From the NCBI GenBank assembly GCA_003550325.1, contig QKWP01001726.1, positions 27,717-91,716 of the forward strand: DNA of 64,000 nt, written 5' to 3'. Position 1 is the first letter of the stretch. The number at the start of each line of letters is the position of its first letter. Below, piece after piece: positions 47,579 through 60,520 of the stretch. The position numbers and the translations under genes were made by a program. The notes beneath the pieces are model-generated. The model was not told the DNA's origin. It was given only the letters and a program-made list of their open reading frames with translations, and did not search any database. This DNA comes from Gigaspora rosea (Eukaryota > Glomeromycota > Glomeromycetes > Diversisporales > Gigasporaceae).

Positions 47579-49383
47579 GCCAATTTAGAACATATCAATA
47601 AATTGTATAGTTATAATACAGTATATATTGTAAATATTGATAGATAATTTGGGTAAGAAATGTCCTGGAAACTCTTCTAATGATATTAATTATCAAAATT
47701 AATTAATGATTGTATAATTTAATGAATTTTTTTAATGAATTTATGTTCTTTATAAATGATGAAAATTTTTTTCATAAAATCGTCAAATATATCTATCTTC
47801 ATAGTTGATCTGTGAATTATAAAAAATAATAGATTTTGTTTTCTATATAATATATTTTTTTTTCTATATAATATTTTATATAATAATATTAGTTTCTATA
47901 TATAATATATATTTGACGATTTATTTTTCTATATCGATGTATTTTATGAAATTTTTATACATTAGAGAAATGTACTTTATCATGATATCAGATATATATG
48001 ACAAATAAATCAAAAAGAAAAAAAATAGTGGTTAGACCACAAAAAAAAAAAAAAAAGATGTTAGTGCTTTGAAACTGATTAACTATATTTGTTAATAAAT
48101 AAATTTTGAATATATTATTATATAGTCAAAAATTACTATGAAACGTAATTTTATCCCTAAATATAATTATATAATTATCTATGGTTTTAATAATACGATA
48201 ATTTTTTTTTTGTAATTTGTAAATCCTCTTATATTACATTTATTACATTTATTACAGTATTAAAGGTCTAAAAATTCCGAAAAAAATTTTTTAACGTAAC
48301 CTAACGAGAACTAACTTGTCGGTGATTTTGACCGAACCCCGAAGGATCTACCAAGCAATTTTTTTTTAGTTAATTTTATCTAAACCTTTTTTAATTTTTT
48401 AAATTAAATAAAAGATAATGGTAATATCTTTATTTATTTATTATGTTTATTTTTTAATGTCTCAGTCTTTTAGCGTTATATCATGATCTAACAAATTTTA
48501 GACTTATTTAGTTTTATTTAGTTGTAAATAATAATACTCAAGATTAATAGATCTTGCATCTAAAGAAGATGAAGAATTTAATAACTGATAAATAATTTAT
48601 TTAGATTATATAATTTATGTATTATACAATTATATAAAGTATATCAGATATGAAGCTTATTCTAAAAATTTGACCAAAACCAATAACTTTTGATCTGAAA
48701 ATTGATAGGTGTCTAATCTCAATTTTAGGAATCCGTCAATCAAATTGAGGCGAAATTTATAAAAATCGATTAATGGTTCATTTTAATTAATTTAGTATAA
48801 TAACTTACATTAACCTCATTATTATACATGATAACAAAAAATACTTTAAAATAAAATACAGTATATAATTCGGATAATAATAATTGATAATGATCCCCAA
48901 AAATTTTGTAGTCCCTCTTGATTTTCGCAACGCAATAGTCAACATTTACCTGTTACGGTTATGTTGATCATGTGAAAATCGCAAAATCGTTAAAATCGTT
49001 ATAAATTTTTTTTTGTATAACTTCCTGCAAATTTGAAATGTTAATCCTTTATTACTTAATATATTGAATCAAGCTGTTATAGTACTTTATATTATGTAAT
49101 GTACGTATATTTAAAAATTTTTTTGAACAAAACCTATTCAAACCTGTTCGAATAACAGGTAAATCAAGAAGTTATACGTAGAAAATTTTGCAAAGCGTAC
49201 GATCATATCGATATTTGGGACTATCCTAATTATTATCCGATTATTATCCGATTATCGGTTTGAATTATTATGTTTAGCATTTCGTCATTTATTTCGTCAT
49301 TTTATTGGATATATAAATGAATAAATTTTTTTTTTACTTACCAAAATATTAAGTTTTTTTCTAAAAAAGGTTTGTTCGTCGTT
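47579..49383. other. Intergenic AT-rich DNA
   Basis: There are A-runs near 48040-48057 and a stretch around 48295-48350 (taacctaacgagaactaacttg..gaccgaaccccgaagg) that is less AT-rich. No coding frame or repeat ends could be supported. Confidence 0.4.
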
Positions 49384-49437
<54 letters not shown>

Positions 49438-49681
49438 NNNNNNNNNNNNNNNNNNNNNNNNNNNNNNNNNNNNNNNNNNNNNNNNNNNNNNNNNNNNNNN
49501 NNNNNNNNNNNNNNNNNNNNNNNNNNNNNNNNNNNNNNNNNNNNNNNNNNNNNNNNNNNNNNNNNNNNNNNNNNNNNNNNNNNNNNNNNNNNNNNNNNNN
49601 NNNNNNNNNNNNNNNNNNNNNNNNNNNNNNNNNNNNNNNNNNNNNNNNNNNNNNNNNNNNNNNNNNNNNNNNNNNNNNNNN
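49384..49681. other. (TAA)n microsatellite running into an assembly gap
   Basis: About eighteen taa units (49384-49437) precede 244 N (49438-49681), and the other side begins with T and A runs (49682-49726). The gap is probably simple-sequence DNA of uncertain length. Open frames through it are meaningless. Confidence 0.95.
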
Positions 49682-49726
<45 letters not shown>

Positions 49727-49928
49727 GTTAATTACAAATATTACAATTAAATAATTTTGATGTCTACGCAATAATTGTTTACTGATAATATATTTTTATC
49801 CACCTCATAATTTACGAGATCATCAACTAGACCATCTACAAGACCATCTACGAGAACGATCATCTATGAGATCATCTATGAGAAAAAAAAAAAGTTCATA
49901 CAATGAACTTAAAAAAAAAAAAAAACAT

Positions 49929-50799
49929 TTAATTATAATTATATCGAGGAGGTGGAGACGAAGAATAACCATAATTTGATTGAGGATTTGAATAACGATA
50001 GTCTGTGTGATGGCTTTGAGGAAGTACCACCTCATTAAAAGCTGCTGCAGCATTTTGATTTCGTTGTCTTTTCCGCTTACAAAGCTGATAAATTACGAAT
50101 GATGCTACAACTGCAACTGCAACAATTGCAATAGTTACAAATACTATTATTAAAATTAAGTTTGACCCTGAACCACTACTACTAGTTTCGCATATACCAG
50201 GGGGTACGGCACTAAATAATAATATCATAAATAAATATAAAAAGATAATAATAAATGATTAATAATTTTGATTAATTAGGATTCATTAATTATATAAAAA
50301 AAAACAAGTTCAAAAAAAAGAATAATAAATTGACATACGCATTCGCATTAAATGTAGTGCCAAATGAAGTACAATCATCTTTATATTGTGCTAAACATCT
50401 AATATGAACATTCAAAGTACTTGTAGTCATACATTGTGCACATTCTGCCAAAACGTTATAGACTGCTTGATTACAAGCACAAGGAGCAGCGTTTGCTTCT
50501 ACAATTATTATAATTTATATATATATTTTTTTTTTTAATGAGAAAAATTTCTTTTTAGTAAAAATGATGAAATAATATCTAATTTTGTACATACTACTAA
50601 CAAGAAATTCCACTGACGTTTGCGTTGCTGGAATTTTAGGAATACTAAAGTTACAAGGTTTTAATGAAGAATTTGCTTGAACGCATGGATCGTTTACTGT
50701 ATTCGTATTACAATTACTAGTCGCTGCGAATACGTTTATTCCGCTTAAATATATGCTATTTGATATTAATAACAACGATAATAATATTGAAAGAATCAT
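49929..50799 (-). CDS. Cysteine-rich single-pass membrane protein, 215 residues
   Basis: Exons (leftward) are 50799-50595, 50498-50339 and 50211-49929, with GT-AG introns of 96 and 127 bases; the total of 648 bases is in frame. The start MILSILLSLLLISNSIYLSG is a typical signal peptide, cut probably near residue 26. The outside part (27-138) has about eleven Cys (CNTNTVNDPC, APCACNQAV, AECAQC, IRCLAQYKDDC, GICETS), suggesting a small disulphide-bonded domain. A Ser/Gly spacer leads to a membrane span (about 140-165, LILIIVFVTIAIVAVAVV) and a basic stop-transfer CKRKRQR. The short inner tail ends SSSPPPRYNYN. It is probably a surface sensor or wall protein; the family was not recognised. Confidence 0.85.
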
Positions 50800-53700
50800 A
50801 TTTATTGATTATTCTTTCTTTTCTGGTTATTCTCTAGAATATAAAATAACTATGTTAAAAAATAATAAAAATTAAAATTATATAAAATGTTTTTTTTTTT
50901 TTTTAAAGAAGAAGAAGAAAAAAAAGGTTTTTTTATCCTATATCGATATGGGTATATGAACGTTTCAATATATATATAATTTTTTCTGATTATGACCATC
51001 ATCACCTGCATTAGTTTTAGAGTTTGACACACAAAATCTTTTCATTTGGTAAATAGATAAAGGGTCCATTTCACATTAAATACCCCAAAATACATAATAA
51101 TTTCCACGTTTGGTGTCTTACAAAATTATCTTGTAGGGTGAATAATTTACTTAACCTTCTTACTTAACCTTAATTAATATCTTTTTTTTTTCGTAAGGAT
51201 AGTAAAAAAGAAGGATCGCCCCTATTGTCGCAGGTCGATCAAACAATAGAATCTTGCTTAATAAAATTAACCAGTAGGGTTTACTATGCACGTAACTGCA
51301 ATAATATTATCTCAACGCATAAATTACACACATATACTGTATATATATATTTTTTATATTTTAATATTACTAATATATATATCTGACAATTATGAAATTG
51401 TCCTTCATATCTAAAATTATATATAACTTATTATATATTTATACTTTTTAAAACTTTTCATCACAATATTAAAAAAACAAAAAAATAATATATATATATA
51501 TATATAATAATAATAAAAAGCTTGTTATCTTATTTCTTATTATGATAATGATAAATTATCTTTCTTTTTTTAAAAAAAAAAAATAATACTAATTACGTAA
51601 CATAATGCTTTCTAAACAAACTCAAATTTATCGTTTATGTGTACACTAGTAACTCAGTTTCCTGTTCTTAGTTAGCCACATAATGTGGTTATGTGTGATC
51701 TACTCCAAAATCGTCCTTGTTTAGTTTGTTTAGTGTTTAGTGACCAGACTCTAAACTAGCAAATCTAGGTAACTCAAAGTTGATCACACGATCATCTCGG
51801 TAACAAAAATTTTTATTTAACGCTAACTGTAGAAAAGATTCTACAAAACTTTACTTAATCAAGTCATGGACTATTGCTACTCGGATGACCCGCTATGGCG
51901 TTGTCAGTCGTCAACTAACCATTCACAATCCTCCCTTAAAAAGTTATATCACACAAGATTCAAATTTAAGGACGTACGTACGTACAGTACTTACGTATAG
52001 TACACACAACGTATATAAAAAAACTTTATCATTCTAATTGTTGAAATTGAAAAGTTTTAGAGCTTCGATAATGCTTGAAATGGATAAGAATAAATTCAAA
52101 ACGACGATACGAAAAAAGAAAAAAATAGTATAATGTAGGTTTTCCTTTTTTCAAGCATAAAATAATGCTACAAATAAATTGCGTACGTACATTATTTTGC
52201 AAAAATTAACCTTCATAATTTAAATTGATATTAGAGATGAATAGAAATTGTCATTGCTCATGCGTAACTATTTCTACTGCTTATTATTCAAAAAAAAATC
52301 GTAATATATGTGGATTTTCAACATAATTTTGTTATTATTACCGATGCAAAAGAAGTTAGACTTACAACCTAGCACTTTTAGCACTTTTAGTACCTTATGC
52401 GGAGAAATTTTAAAAGTTGCGTAACTGGTTACCATTAGCTAAAATACCATTAGCTAAAATATTAATAAAAAGAAATACGCTTTAATAGTGCTTCAATACA
52501 TAGCTTTACATACTCATTGTTTATAATCCAAATTCGGAATCAATTCATGTGACCAATCAAATTATAAAATTATCCTTTAGAATATTCTATATTAAAAAAT
52601 CATGTTGATAAATGCAGTATTTGGGTTATTACGCATGCTTTATGTATATTTTCTTTATATATTCTAAGCATGGTTTTGTTGCGCAACTACTCATTTGTTA
52701 TTAACTAAAATAATTTTTAATAAATTGATTTATTTCGTATTAATTATTTATTTCCCAAAATAGAAGCTATATACACATACAGTTATCATTCTAAATAATC
52801 ACCTCTTATATAAATACATTCTCGTTATATGTATTATTTTTTTTCAAATTAAATTTGCAATACACCTATTAATCTTCATATACTGTATTTAAAATTTTAT
52901 ATTCACATCTTTTTTGTGTACTACAAAGTTTGTAATTTTATAGAAGAATACTAGAAGAATAACTATTATATATATATATAATGTGTGTATATATATATTA
53001 AAGTAAAGTATAGTTGGTAATACCCAAATTATAATGAAAAAAATATTACTAAAATGAAACTTGAATTATTATGTTCGGACTAAACAAAATTAATTTTATA
53101 TAATATCAATTTTTTAAGCTTTAAATAAAATATTTTTTAATTATCTAATTAAGGTTAATAAAAATTTTTATAAAGTTTTTAAATTTAAAGAATTTGATAT
53201 GTTTATGAGATTTTTAATTATTTTTTTTTTTTTAGTAACAAATTAGTTTCAAAATGGTTTATTTTTCAAAATAGGTACATGTATTCAGAAATCTGAGAAA
53301 TGATTTTGCTAAAAATTTAAAAATTTATTAATTTTAGACAGATAGTAATTTATATAATTAAACAAAATTTTAATAAATAATACTTGATTAAGTTAGATAT
53401 TAAATAAATAGTATATACACAAATTTTATTTATAGTTATCTATTATTTAACTTAATTAAATATATAATTATTAAATTTTTATTTAATTTATCAGGTATAA
53501 TTTTAAAAAATATAATTCAATAACTAGCAGTTATAGATATTTTGTTTTTTATATAATATAATGTAGATTAGATATAAGGTTCTGATTTTAGCTTTTGTAA
53601 GGTTTTTAGCAGTCCTGAACATTTTTATTTAGAGTACCCAATCACCTTTACTTATTAAGTTTTTGTACCGTAATATAAGAACTTTGATAATAATTACTAC

Positions 53701-54215
53701 TAGTTATTGTTTGTAATGTTATAAAAAAAGTACTATATTTTATATAGTATAATTTTTTTAAAAAAAAATTAGCAAATTATAATATTTATTTTTATTTAAT
53801 AGTTATACCACAACTTTATTTAATATATTTGATACAAATTTTTAACTTCTATACTATATATTTTTTAAATTAAATTTGTACTAAAACTTAGTTATCTTAA
53901 GGATATATAAATATAACTTGCTATAGCAAAAATTTTTTTTGTACCTGCTTTTTATTAATATAGTTGTCAATTACAAATTATTATATTGGATTTGGCAACT
54001 TGTTATTAATTTTTACTTTTTAATCTTCTTTTTTTAACTTTTTGAATAAAAGAATTTTAAGATATAAATAAAAAAAAAATTTATTAAAATTGGCTAAGTG
54101 GTTATCAAGATATTTAATTTAAAAATTAAAAAAAAATTTATTAAAAATAATTTGTCTCTTTTCTAATAGCTCATTCTTATATTGAAAAAAAAAGAAAATA
54201 TATAATTAAAAAAAA
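50800..54215. other. Gene-poor AT-rich region
   Basis: Tracts such as gacgtacgtacgtacagtac (about 51971) and a (TA)n run (51488-51507) are present. The stretch 53040-54180 is almost pure AT and resembles the interior of transposon DNA, but no tips were found. No gene is supported. Confidence 0.35.
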
Positions 54216-54221
54216 ATTATC

Positions 54222-54532
54222 TTTCATTACTAGTACGATGTATCGCTACTTCCTGATTGACCAATCATTTTGTTTGTTTTGATTTACATTAACCAAAACA
54301 AAACAAATAGTGCCAGGTTAGGGTTAGGGTTAGGGTTTGGTAGGAGTAGTAATTAGATAACCTCTTTAATCCAAAATTTTGTAAAAAATTTTTTTTGCTA
54401 AGAAAAAATTGTAGTTTCATAATCAAAATTTTAAGTTAGAAGCAATTTTTTTAAAAAATAACTGTTTTGCTTCAATTTCATATTATACCTAATCCTGCAT
54501 TTCAATTGGTCAATTAGAGAATAGCAATGTAT
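54222..54532. mobile_element. MITE with interstitial telomere-like repeat
   Basis: The ends tttcattactagtacgatgt and, complemented, attcattaccagtgcaatac are inverted and continue into 'gattgaccaat' / 'aattgaccaat'. Just inside the left arm lies ggttagggttagggttaggg (54317-54336), three TTAGGG units. It is non-coding. The target duplication was not resolved. Confidence 0.55.
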
Positions 54533-55530
54533 TGCACTGGTAATGAATAATAACTCTCTTAAAAAATATTTTAATAAAAAATTTTATTATATATTCTTTA
54601 AACTTCTTAAAAATTATTTATTGTTTATTTTATAGAGCCTAGCTAAAATTAATTTATAATATTAAGATAAATATTGTCAATCTTTTAAAAAAAATAAACC
54701 AAAAAATTTACATTGTTGAAATTTAAAAAAAAATCTAAAAATATAAAAAAAAAGTAATAACCTAAAAGAATTTTTTTGTAAAACTTATACTATATAAATT
54801 AGTATATTTTATTAAGTATCTATTTTTAGTAAGTTTTATACTTTCTTTAATAATCCTATTGGTAACAATTATTGTCACTGCAGTAAGACTTAATAAGCTC
54901 TAGAGCTTATTTACTATTCCTTTGCTTAATAATACTATATACTTTTGCTAAAAATCCTATTTACAAAAATTTAAATTTTTTTATTTTTATTTTAGCTAAA
55001 TTCAAATATACAATAAATAATTTTAAATTCTAATAACTATTAGTAGAGTTTTTGTTATATTCAAATATATTAACTATAAAGTATTTATAATTAGTATAAA
55101 AAAGTTTATTATTATTTAAATATTTTTAATTAAATATTTATAATTAGTATTATATAAAATATTTTTAATAGATATAGTAATTTAAGAAAGTTGTTAAGTT
55201 GTTATTCCAAGTAGCAGATTTAGAGTTCAAATTTTACTAGTAATACTTTGTAAATAGATCTGTATTCTAGTAACTGCTTATTATTAATTATTTAAATATA
55301 TTATTTGTAGTTTTGGTTCTATATTTCAAATAGAAGCTTTTAGCTATAGTTGTATACTATTATACAAAAAAATTCAATGAACTAGAGAAACAGAAATATA
55401 TTTAACAAGTTTTAAACAAAAAAGTAGCAAAGATCTTTAATTGTACTATTAAAACTAGAATATTAGAAACTAAAAACAAAGAACTAGACAACAAAACTCT
55501 TAAAAAAATTAGAGTAGTAATACAAATTGA
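54533..55530. other. AT-rich stretch
   Basis: No gene, RNA or complete repeat was seen. Confidence 0.35.
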
Positions 55531-55800
55531 TGAAAATTTTTAATCGATTAGTTGATAGATCATTTTATCCAATTAATCGATTAATCGATTTTATTCAACT
55601 AATCGATTGTTTAATTAATCGATTAGTTGAATAAATAATAAATGAAATTTAGTAAAATATATATAAAATAGCAACTGAAACATCTGGGTTGATATTTTTA
55701 TATAATTGGTTAATTAATCGACTAAGTGGGTCTGTAAAATTCAAATCGATTAGTTGTCAACTTTACAACTAATCAATTAATTCAATTTTTAATTTGTATT
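55531..55800. repeat. Cluster of ATTAATCGATTAAT palindromes
   Basis: 'aatcgattagttg', 'aattaatcgattaatcgatt', 'caactaatcgattg' and 'aattaatcgattagttg' are packed in 55536-55635. Inverted versions recur at 55698-55790. ATCGAT lies at the centre of most copies, as in the cluster at 150-440, so a related foldback sequence is possible. Confidence 0.55.
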
Positions 55801-55810
55801 ACTAAATTAA

Positions 55811-56327
55811 GGGTAGAGGGTACTATTTTAAAATTATATATAAACTTAATGGTAAATTTTTTTTATATTTAATTTTATGAAAAATTATAATAAATAAACT
55901 AATCATATTTTAAGCCAACTTTGTAGAGCAGGTTTTTCTGATTCTAATGATAGTAAAATTATTAAAATTGGTCAAAAACTCAGTAAGATATGAAATTTTA
56001 AAGATTGGGTATTAAAATTTAATAATAAAACTAACTTATAAATTTACGTAAATTGACCAATCAGCATTAGCAATTTTGTGCAACCCAGAAAATTTTTGGC
56101 CAACCCTGAAAAACTTTATAATATATACAAGTATATTTTTTTAAAATATAATAATAGTTCAAAATTTTACTATAATAGATAAATTGTTTTATTTATATTT
56201 TGTAAAATTTTAATAAAAATTAGTTGAAATTTAAAAAAGTTTTATTAGTAGCATATGTTAATTTTATATGAAAATTTCAAAATACCATATAAAAACTATA
56301 TAAAAATGATCTACATACCCTCTACCC
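55811..56327. mobile_element. TTAA-flanked MITE, GGGTAGAG family, copy 2
   Basis: 517 bp, tips GGGTAGAGGGTA and complement GGGTAGAGGGTATGTAGATC, TTAA at 55807-55810 and 56328-56331. The interior has 'aagccaactttgtagag' and 'gatagtaaaattattaaaattggtc' but no ORF. Confidence 0.8.
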
Positions 56328-56435
56328 TTAAAGTTCACCAATCTAATTGCTGAAGTTATATTAAAAAAACTTCTATGTTACAAAAGTAGGCTCTAATTAA
56401 AAAAATATAATAGTATCTAATACTAAATAAATTAA

Positions 56436-56934
56436 TTCGTGATCTTCCTAAGAACCAGTGAAATAACATAGTAAATCATGAAAAAATTTACTATTGTTTT
56501 TTGCCTTTTTCAGAATCTGGAGTTTTCCAAAGGACAAGCCAAGTAAACATCTCTTTTAAATTAAATAAAAATTGTAAAGAAGAAAATTCTGGCCATAATG
56601 GCAGTTAAATCATTAAAATTGGCTCAGTATATTACAAAATATGAGCATTTTTGACTTTGTGACTATATAGTGTAAACAAAAAAGTAAATATATAATCATG
56701 AAGACAAAAATGCTCATATCTTGTGGTCTACTGGGCTGATTTTAATGATTTACTGCTATTATAGCTGGAATTTTATCTTTTACAACTTTTATTTAATGCA
56801 AAAAAGATATTTACTTAATAAAAATTAGTTTGTTATTTGGAAAACTCCAGATTCCAAAAAAGGCAAAAAATATATAGTAAACATATCTCTACTATTTACT
56901 ATACTTTTTCACTAGTTCTTAGGCGGATTATGAA
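56436..56934. mobile_element. 499-bp foldback element flanked by TTAA
   Basis: The arms of about 240 bases are inverted along their length. Tips are TTCGTGATCTTCCTAAGAAC and complement TTCATAATCCGCCTAAGAAC, then 'tttttgcctttttcagaatctgg' / 'aggaatctggag'-type matches and 'ctcagtatattacaaaatatg' near the middle. TTAA flanks at 56432-56435 and 56935-56938. The arms are more diverged than in the 16510 palindrome, so it is older. Confidence 0.75.
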
Positions 56935-57353
56935 TTAACTTAATTAGACTAACTAGATTAAAAGTTTGGAATATATTAATATAAAGACTAGTAGAAAAGT
57001 TGAAGTGAATATTGGGATTAGAAATTTTACAAGAAAAGAAATAGATAATAGTAGCAGTTTAAGAGTACTTCTAACTAAAATTTGAAAATGAAATTGTTTT
57101 TGACCTATTTTACTTGAAAGACAAAATTATTTGATACTTTTTTTAAATAGATGAAATTATAATGAACATATCTATATAAATTTTATTTGCTTTTCCTTAT
57201 AAAAAATTTTAATTTTCTCTAATGAAGATGAAATAGGTCTTTTTCAAAAATCAATTTTGGTGGTATCACTATTTAATGTTAGTTAATACTATAGTACAAG
57301 TTATTAAAATATAAATAAATATCTAAATGGAATAGATACTGCTTTATAGATCA

Positions 57354-57630
57354 ATTTATCAAAAAGAGTTGGGGCCTCTTAATATCTGCGTTTGTGCAGT
57401 GCAACAGATAGTAATAGAAAGAGCGTGAACCAGAGGGTTTAAATAGGCAATTCTCGTAGTTGGGTTGTAGGTATGGCAGCTAGTGTAGAACCTTCGGGCG
57501 GACTACTTAAATTAGGCACCAAAAGTGCACGTGTGGCTAGTTGTATCCTCATTCATGTAATAAATATTACGTCCTAATAACTCATAATAAAATCCCGGCC
57601 ATAGTACCCGGCCTTTAAAGTTTAAAAAAA
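57354..57630 (+). mobile_element. 5'-truncated SINE (tRNA-Gly family) with target duplication
   Basis: It matches the 3' part of the SINE at 61249-62281 in opposite orientation ('gagggtttaaataggcaat', 'gttgggttgtag.tatggca', 'gaaccttcgggcggactac'). It ends in an A-run. ACTGCTTTATAG[A/G]TCA is repeated on both sides (57338-57353, 57631-57646). Confidence 0.8.
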
Positions 57631-57646
57631 ACTGCTTTATAGGTCA

Positions 57647-58053
57647 GTACAAAAATGTAGATATATACCAAAACTAATAGTCAATTTTGTCTACATATAA
57701 AAGTTTTTCAATTTTAACTATTTATTTATAATTTTTTTATATTAATAAAGAGAACTTTAAGCTACTTTTTGATAGAATTTTTATTATCTTTTTATAGTAT
57801 GTTTGTTATTTTATAATTTTTTTTAAAAATTTAAATTTTTTTTTAAAAAAAAAAAACAAGAAAAAATTTTCTTTTTAGAAAAAAATTATTTTTGCAATTA
57901 ATATACAAAATTGTAAGTTTGTATTAAGCAAGTGCATTGCCATAAATATACTAAATATGTAGTTAAAATTTTAGCTTAATTGGATTAGTAGTTGTTAAAA
58001 TATAAAATAAAAACTAATTTACTATAATAAAATTGTACAAATTACTATATCAA
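57647..58053. repeat. Left arm of a large foldback, partner at 60310-60480
   Basis: 'gttaaaattttagcttaatt' followed by 'ggattagtagttgttaaaat' (57962 on) is mirrored by 'aacaactattaattcaatta' followed by 'agctaaaattttaac' (60395-60428). Surrounding similarity covers roughly 57915-58065 and 60310-60480. The retroposon 58069-59380 inserted into this left arm. Confidence 0.5.
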
Positions 58054-58068
58054 ATATAGTATAGATAA

Positions 58069-59380
58069 CAGATCAACTCTTCCCATCGATCACTTGTCCA
58101 AAATTTTAAGCAAACGAAAAACAAAAATTTTTATTAGTAAAAGACGAAGCAGATATAATACTGGTTTTTATAAAGGTCAACCTTTTTTGCTTAACTTTCC
58201 GGGGACTTCTTTATATATTCGGCAACCAGAAGCGTCAGTTGTGCAAGATAACTGGCAGTGGGTACCCTTGGTACAAGAAATTTTGGTAGAAGTTTTCTTT
58301 CGTCGATAAAGGTTTTATATTTTGGCTAGGGAGTGAACTAAAAAATGAGTTTTTTAACACACTCTCTAAAGGTTTTGGCTACAAAAACATATTTGACCAT
58401 ACTCCTGCTATCATATTCTCGCTCAAAGTTTTTTTCTGAAATTTTGGATGAAAAGTAGGAATTTCGGCGTACCCTCTCCAAAAAATCAGCATTGTTGTTC
58501 CTATCCTAATCGGGGGACGTCTAAAGCGGAGGCAACTCATATTTAATAATTTTTTTAATTAACTTTAGGGTTAGGGTCGTCCTATATTGGGTTATATTAG
58601 GTTTTAGGTAGATATACATAAGCAAAATTGCCTTCCCGACATTTTTGATTAACCTATCAAGGTAAGTTTAGACTGCCGTTTTTCGTATTTTTCAGGTTTT
58701 TTGCTTTTATTTCTTGCTTTGCTTCGCCGGCGATCATCAAAATTCTATAATTTGATTGGCTGTTGATCACATGAGTTGTCTCCGCTTTAAACGTCCCCCT
58801 AATCGGGAAGAAGGCATGCAGGTGAATAAACAGGAACAGACGCGTAATGAGACATGGCACAATAGAGTAGGCTAATCTGCAGAAAATAAATTCTAGAACG
58901 TTTCTTTAGTTTTCTTTTATGTACATATAATACTTTGGCGAGGCGTTTCCTTGTGCAGTATTATATAATTTTTATTGCTTATTAACACCTTCATAGTCTA
59001 TTTTTTCTTTGGTTTTTCTTTTTGTTTTATTTTTTCTTGGATGTATAATTTTGGTTTTTGGTTAATTTTGTTAGGTATTTAGTTTTGTCCCTCTATTTTA
59101 ATCTTCCTCTTGTTTTTATTCTTCTTTATGAGAAGCACAGAGAAGGATTTTTGAAGGAGTAGGTTATGAAGCATAGATGGTTTGTAACTATAGCTAACGA
59201 ATTTTTTTTTTGGCTTATACGTAAGCCGATGCAACTAGTCGCATCTGGGCGCAAAATTTATTTTGTAGCCGGATGAGGTCGAAGTCTGGTAATTGTAAAT
59301 GTATTAAAAAGGAATTTTTAGTAATAATAAATCAATAAGATTTCAGCAAGACTGCCAAAGTTCTAAAAAAAAATATATAT
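58069..59380 (+). mobile_element. Non-coding retroposon (family A) with 15-bp target duplication
   Basis: ATATAGTATAGATAA stands on both sides (58054-58068, 59381-59395) and an A-run followed by AT units closes the 3' end. The head (cagatcaactcttccc..gatcacttgt) and tail match the element at 613-1497. A possible frame at 58094-58309 (GQPFLLNFPGTSLYIRQPEA..) has no ATG at its start and no known family. A 286-bp MITE is nested inside it. It is richer in GC than its surroundings, hence young or recently transcribed. Confidence 0.7.
58513..58798. mobile_element. 286-bp MITE with 7-8-bp target duplication
   Basis: The tips gggggacgtctaaagcggag and, complemented, ggggacgtttaaagcggaga run on through 'caactcat'. 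CTAATCG (plus a further G) is duplicated at 58506-58512 and 58799-58805. An 8-bp duplication would fit hAT or MULE families. Without the insert the retroposon reads 'ccta-tcctaatcgggaagaagg', like its sister at about 1055. Confidence 0.75.
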
Positions 59381-59395
59381 ATATAGTATAGATAA

Positions 59396-60520
59396 TCTTA
59401 TATATTCTGGTACAGCTATATTACTATAGAAAGTAAAGAGCTTTTATATATAATAATTTATTTTATTAAATTTTTTTAAACTTATCTTTTAAAAAAATAG
59501 TACATTATAATATTAAGTTATAAATATTAATTTTTTATATTTATATTAATATTTTCTATAATCAATTTTTTAGTTTATTCAATAATATTAAATTTATTTA
59601 CTTATTAAATTATTATTATTTTTTTTATTATGGAAATTTATTTATAGGACAAAAATATTTTTGATAATATTTTGTATATAAAATTCAAGTTTTATAAATT
59701 TTAAAAAAATTTTATTAACTTAGTTTTTAGGTTAAAACTAGTAAATATGAAAAAATATACTAGCTTTTAGTTTAATATATGTTTATATAATAAGTTAGTA
59801 AAATTTATAAGTAATAAACTTTTAATTAATATCATATTAAAATTTAAATTTAAAGAATTATTTTTTATATTTATACAATATTAAATTTTTAAAATTTAAA
59901 AATTTATAAATTTTTGAAGTTTTTTAAACTAAAATAGATATTATTTTTACTATATAAATTATATGGTAAACTAGGTTAAATTAGTATTTTATTTTTGGTA
60001 TAACCTTTTTTTGTACATAATAATCTAGTTTAAAATTTAGCAAACATTTTTTGATAGTTACACCTAGGCATTTGCATAGTAGCACAAAAAAATACTTAAT
60101 TTTAATTGTTAAACTTTAAAAATAAGCAAATTTTTAATTTTTAATTTTTTAAAGTTTAAAAATTGAATATATTTAAAGATTTTTTAAAAACAATTAAATC
60201 AACAAATTATATTATTTTTTTTTATAAATATATTGTTTAGCTATTCAAATAATATATATATATTTTTTAATTGCTAGTTAATATTTAAAATTAGTACTTA
60301 CTATATATAACTTTAATTTATTCAATTAAACTACCAGAATATATAAGACTACCAATAATTTTATATATAGTAATTATTAAAAATTTGTATTTTAACAACT
60401 ATTAATTCAATTAAGCTAAAATTTTAACTATATATTTAGCATATATATAACAATATGCTTGTACAATATAAACTTATAAAAGTTGTATATTTATAACAAA
60501 AAAATTTTTTTTATATTAAA
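59396..60520. other. AT-rich stretch with right foldback arm
   Basis: It contains the right arm described at 57647-58053 and is otherwise very AT-rich. No gene is supported. Confidence 0.4.

Noticed and set aside
49361-49771. ORFs crossing the N gap
   Set aside because: Homopolymer and microsatellite translations through unknown bases.
58094-58309. 71-residue ORF in retroposon
   Set aside because: No ATG at its start and not visibly kept in the sister copy; mentioned only within the element.
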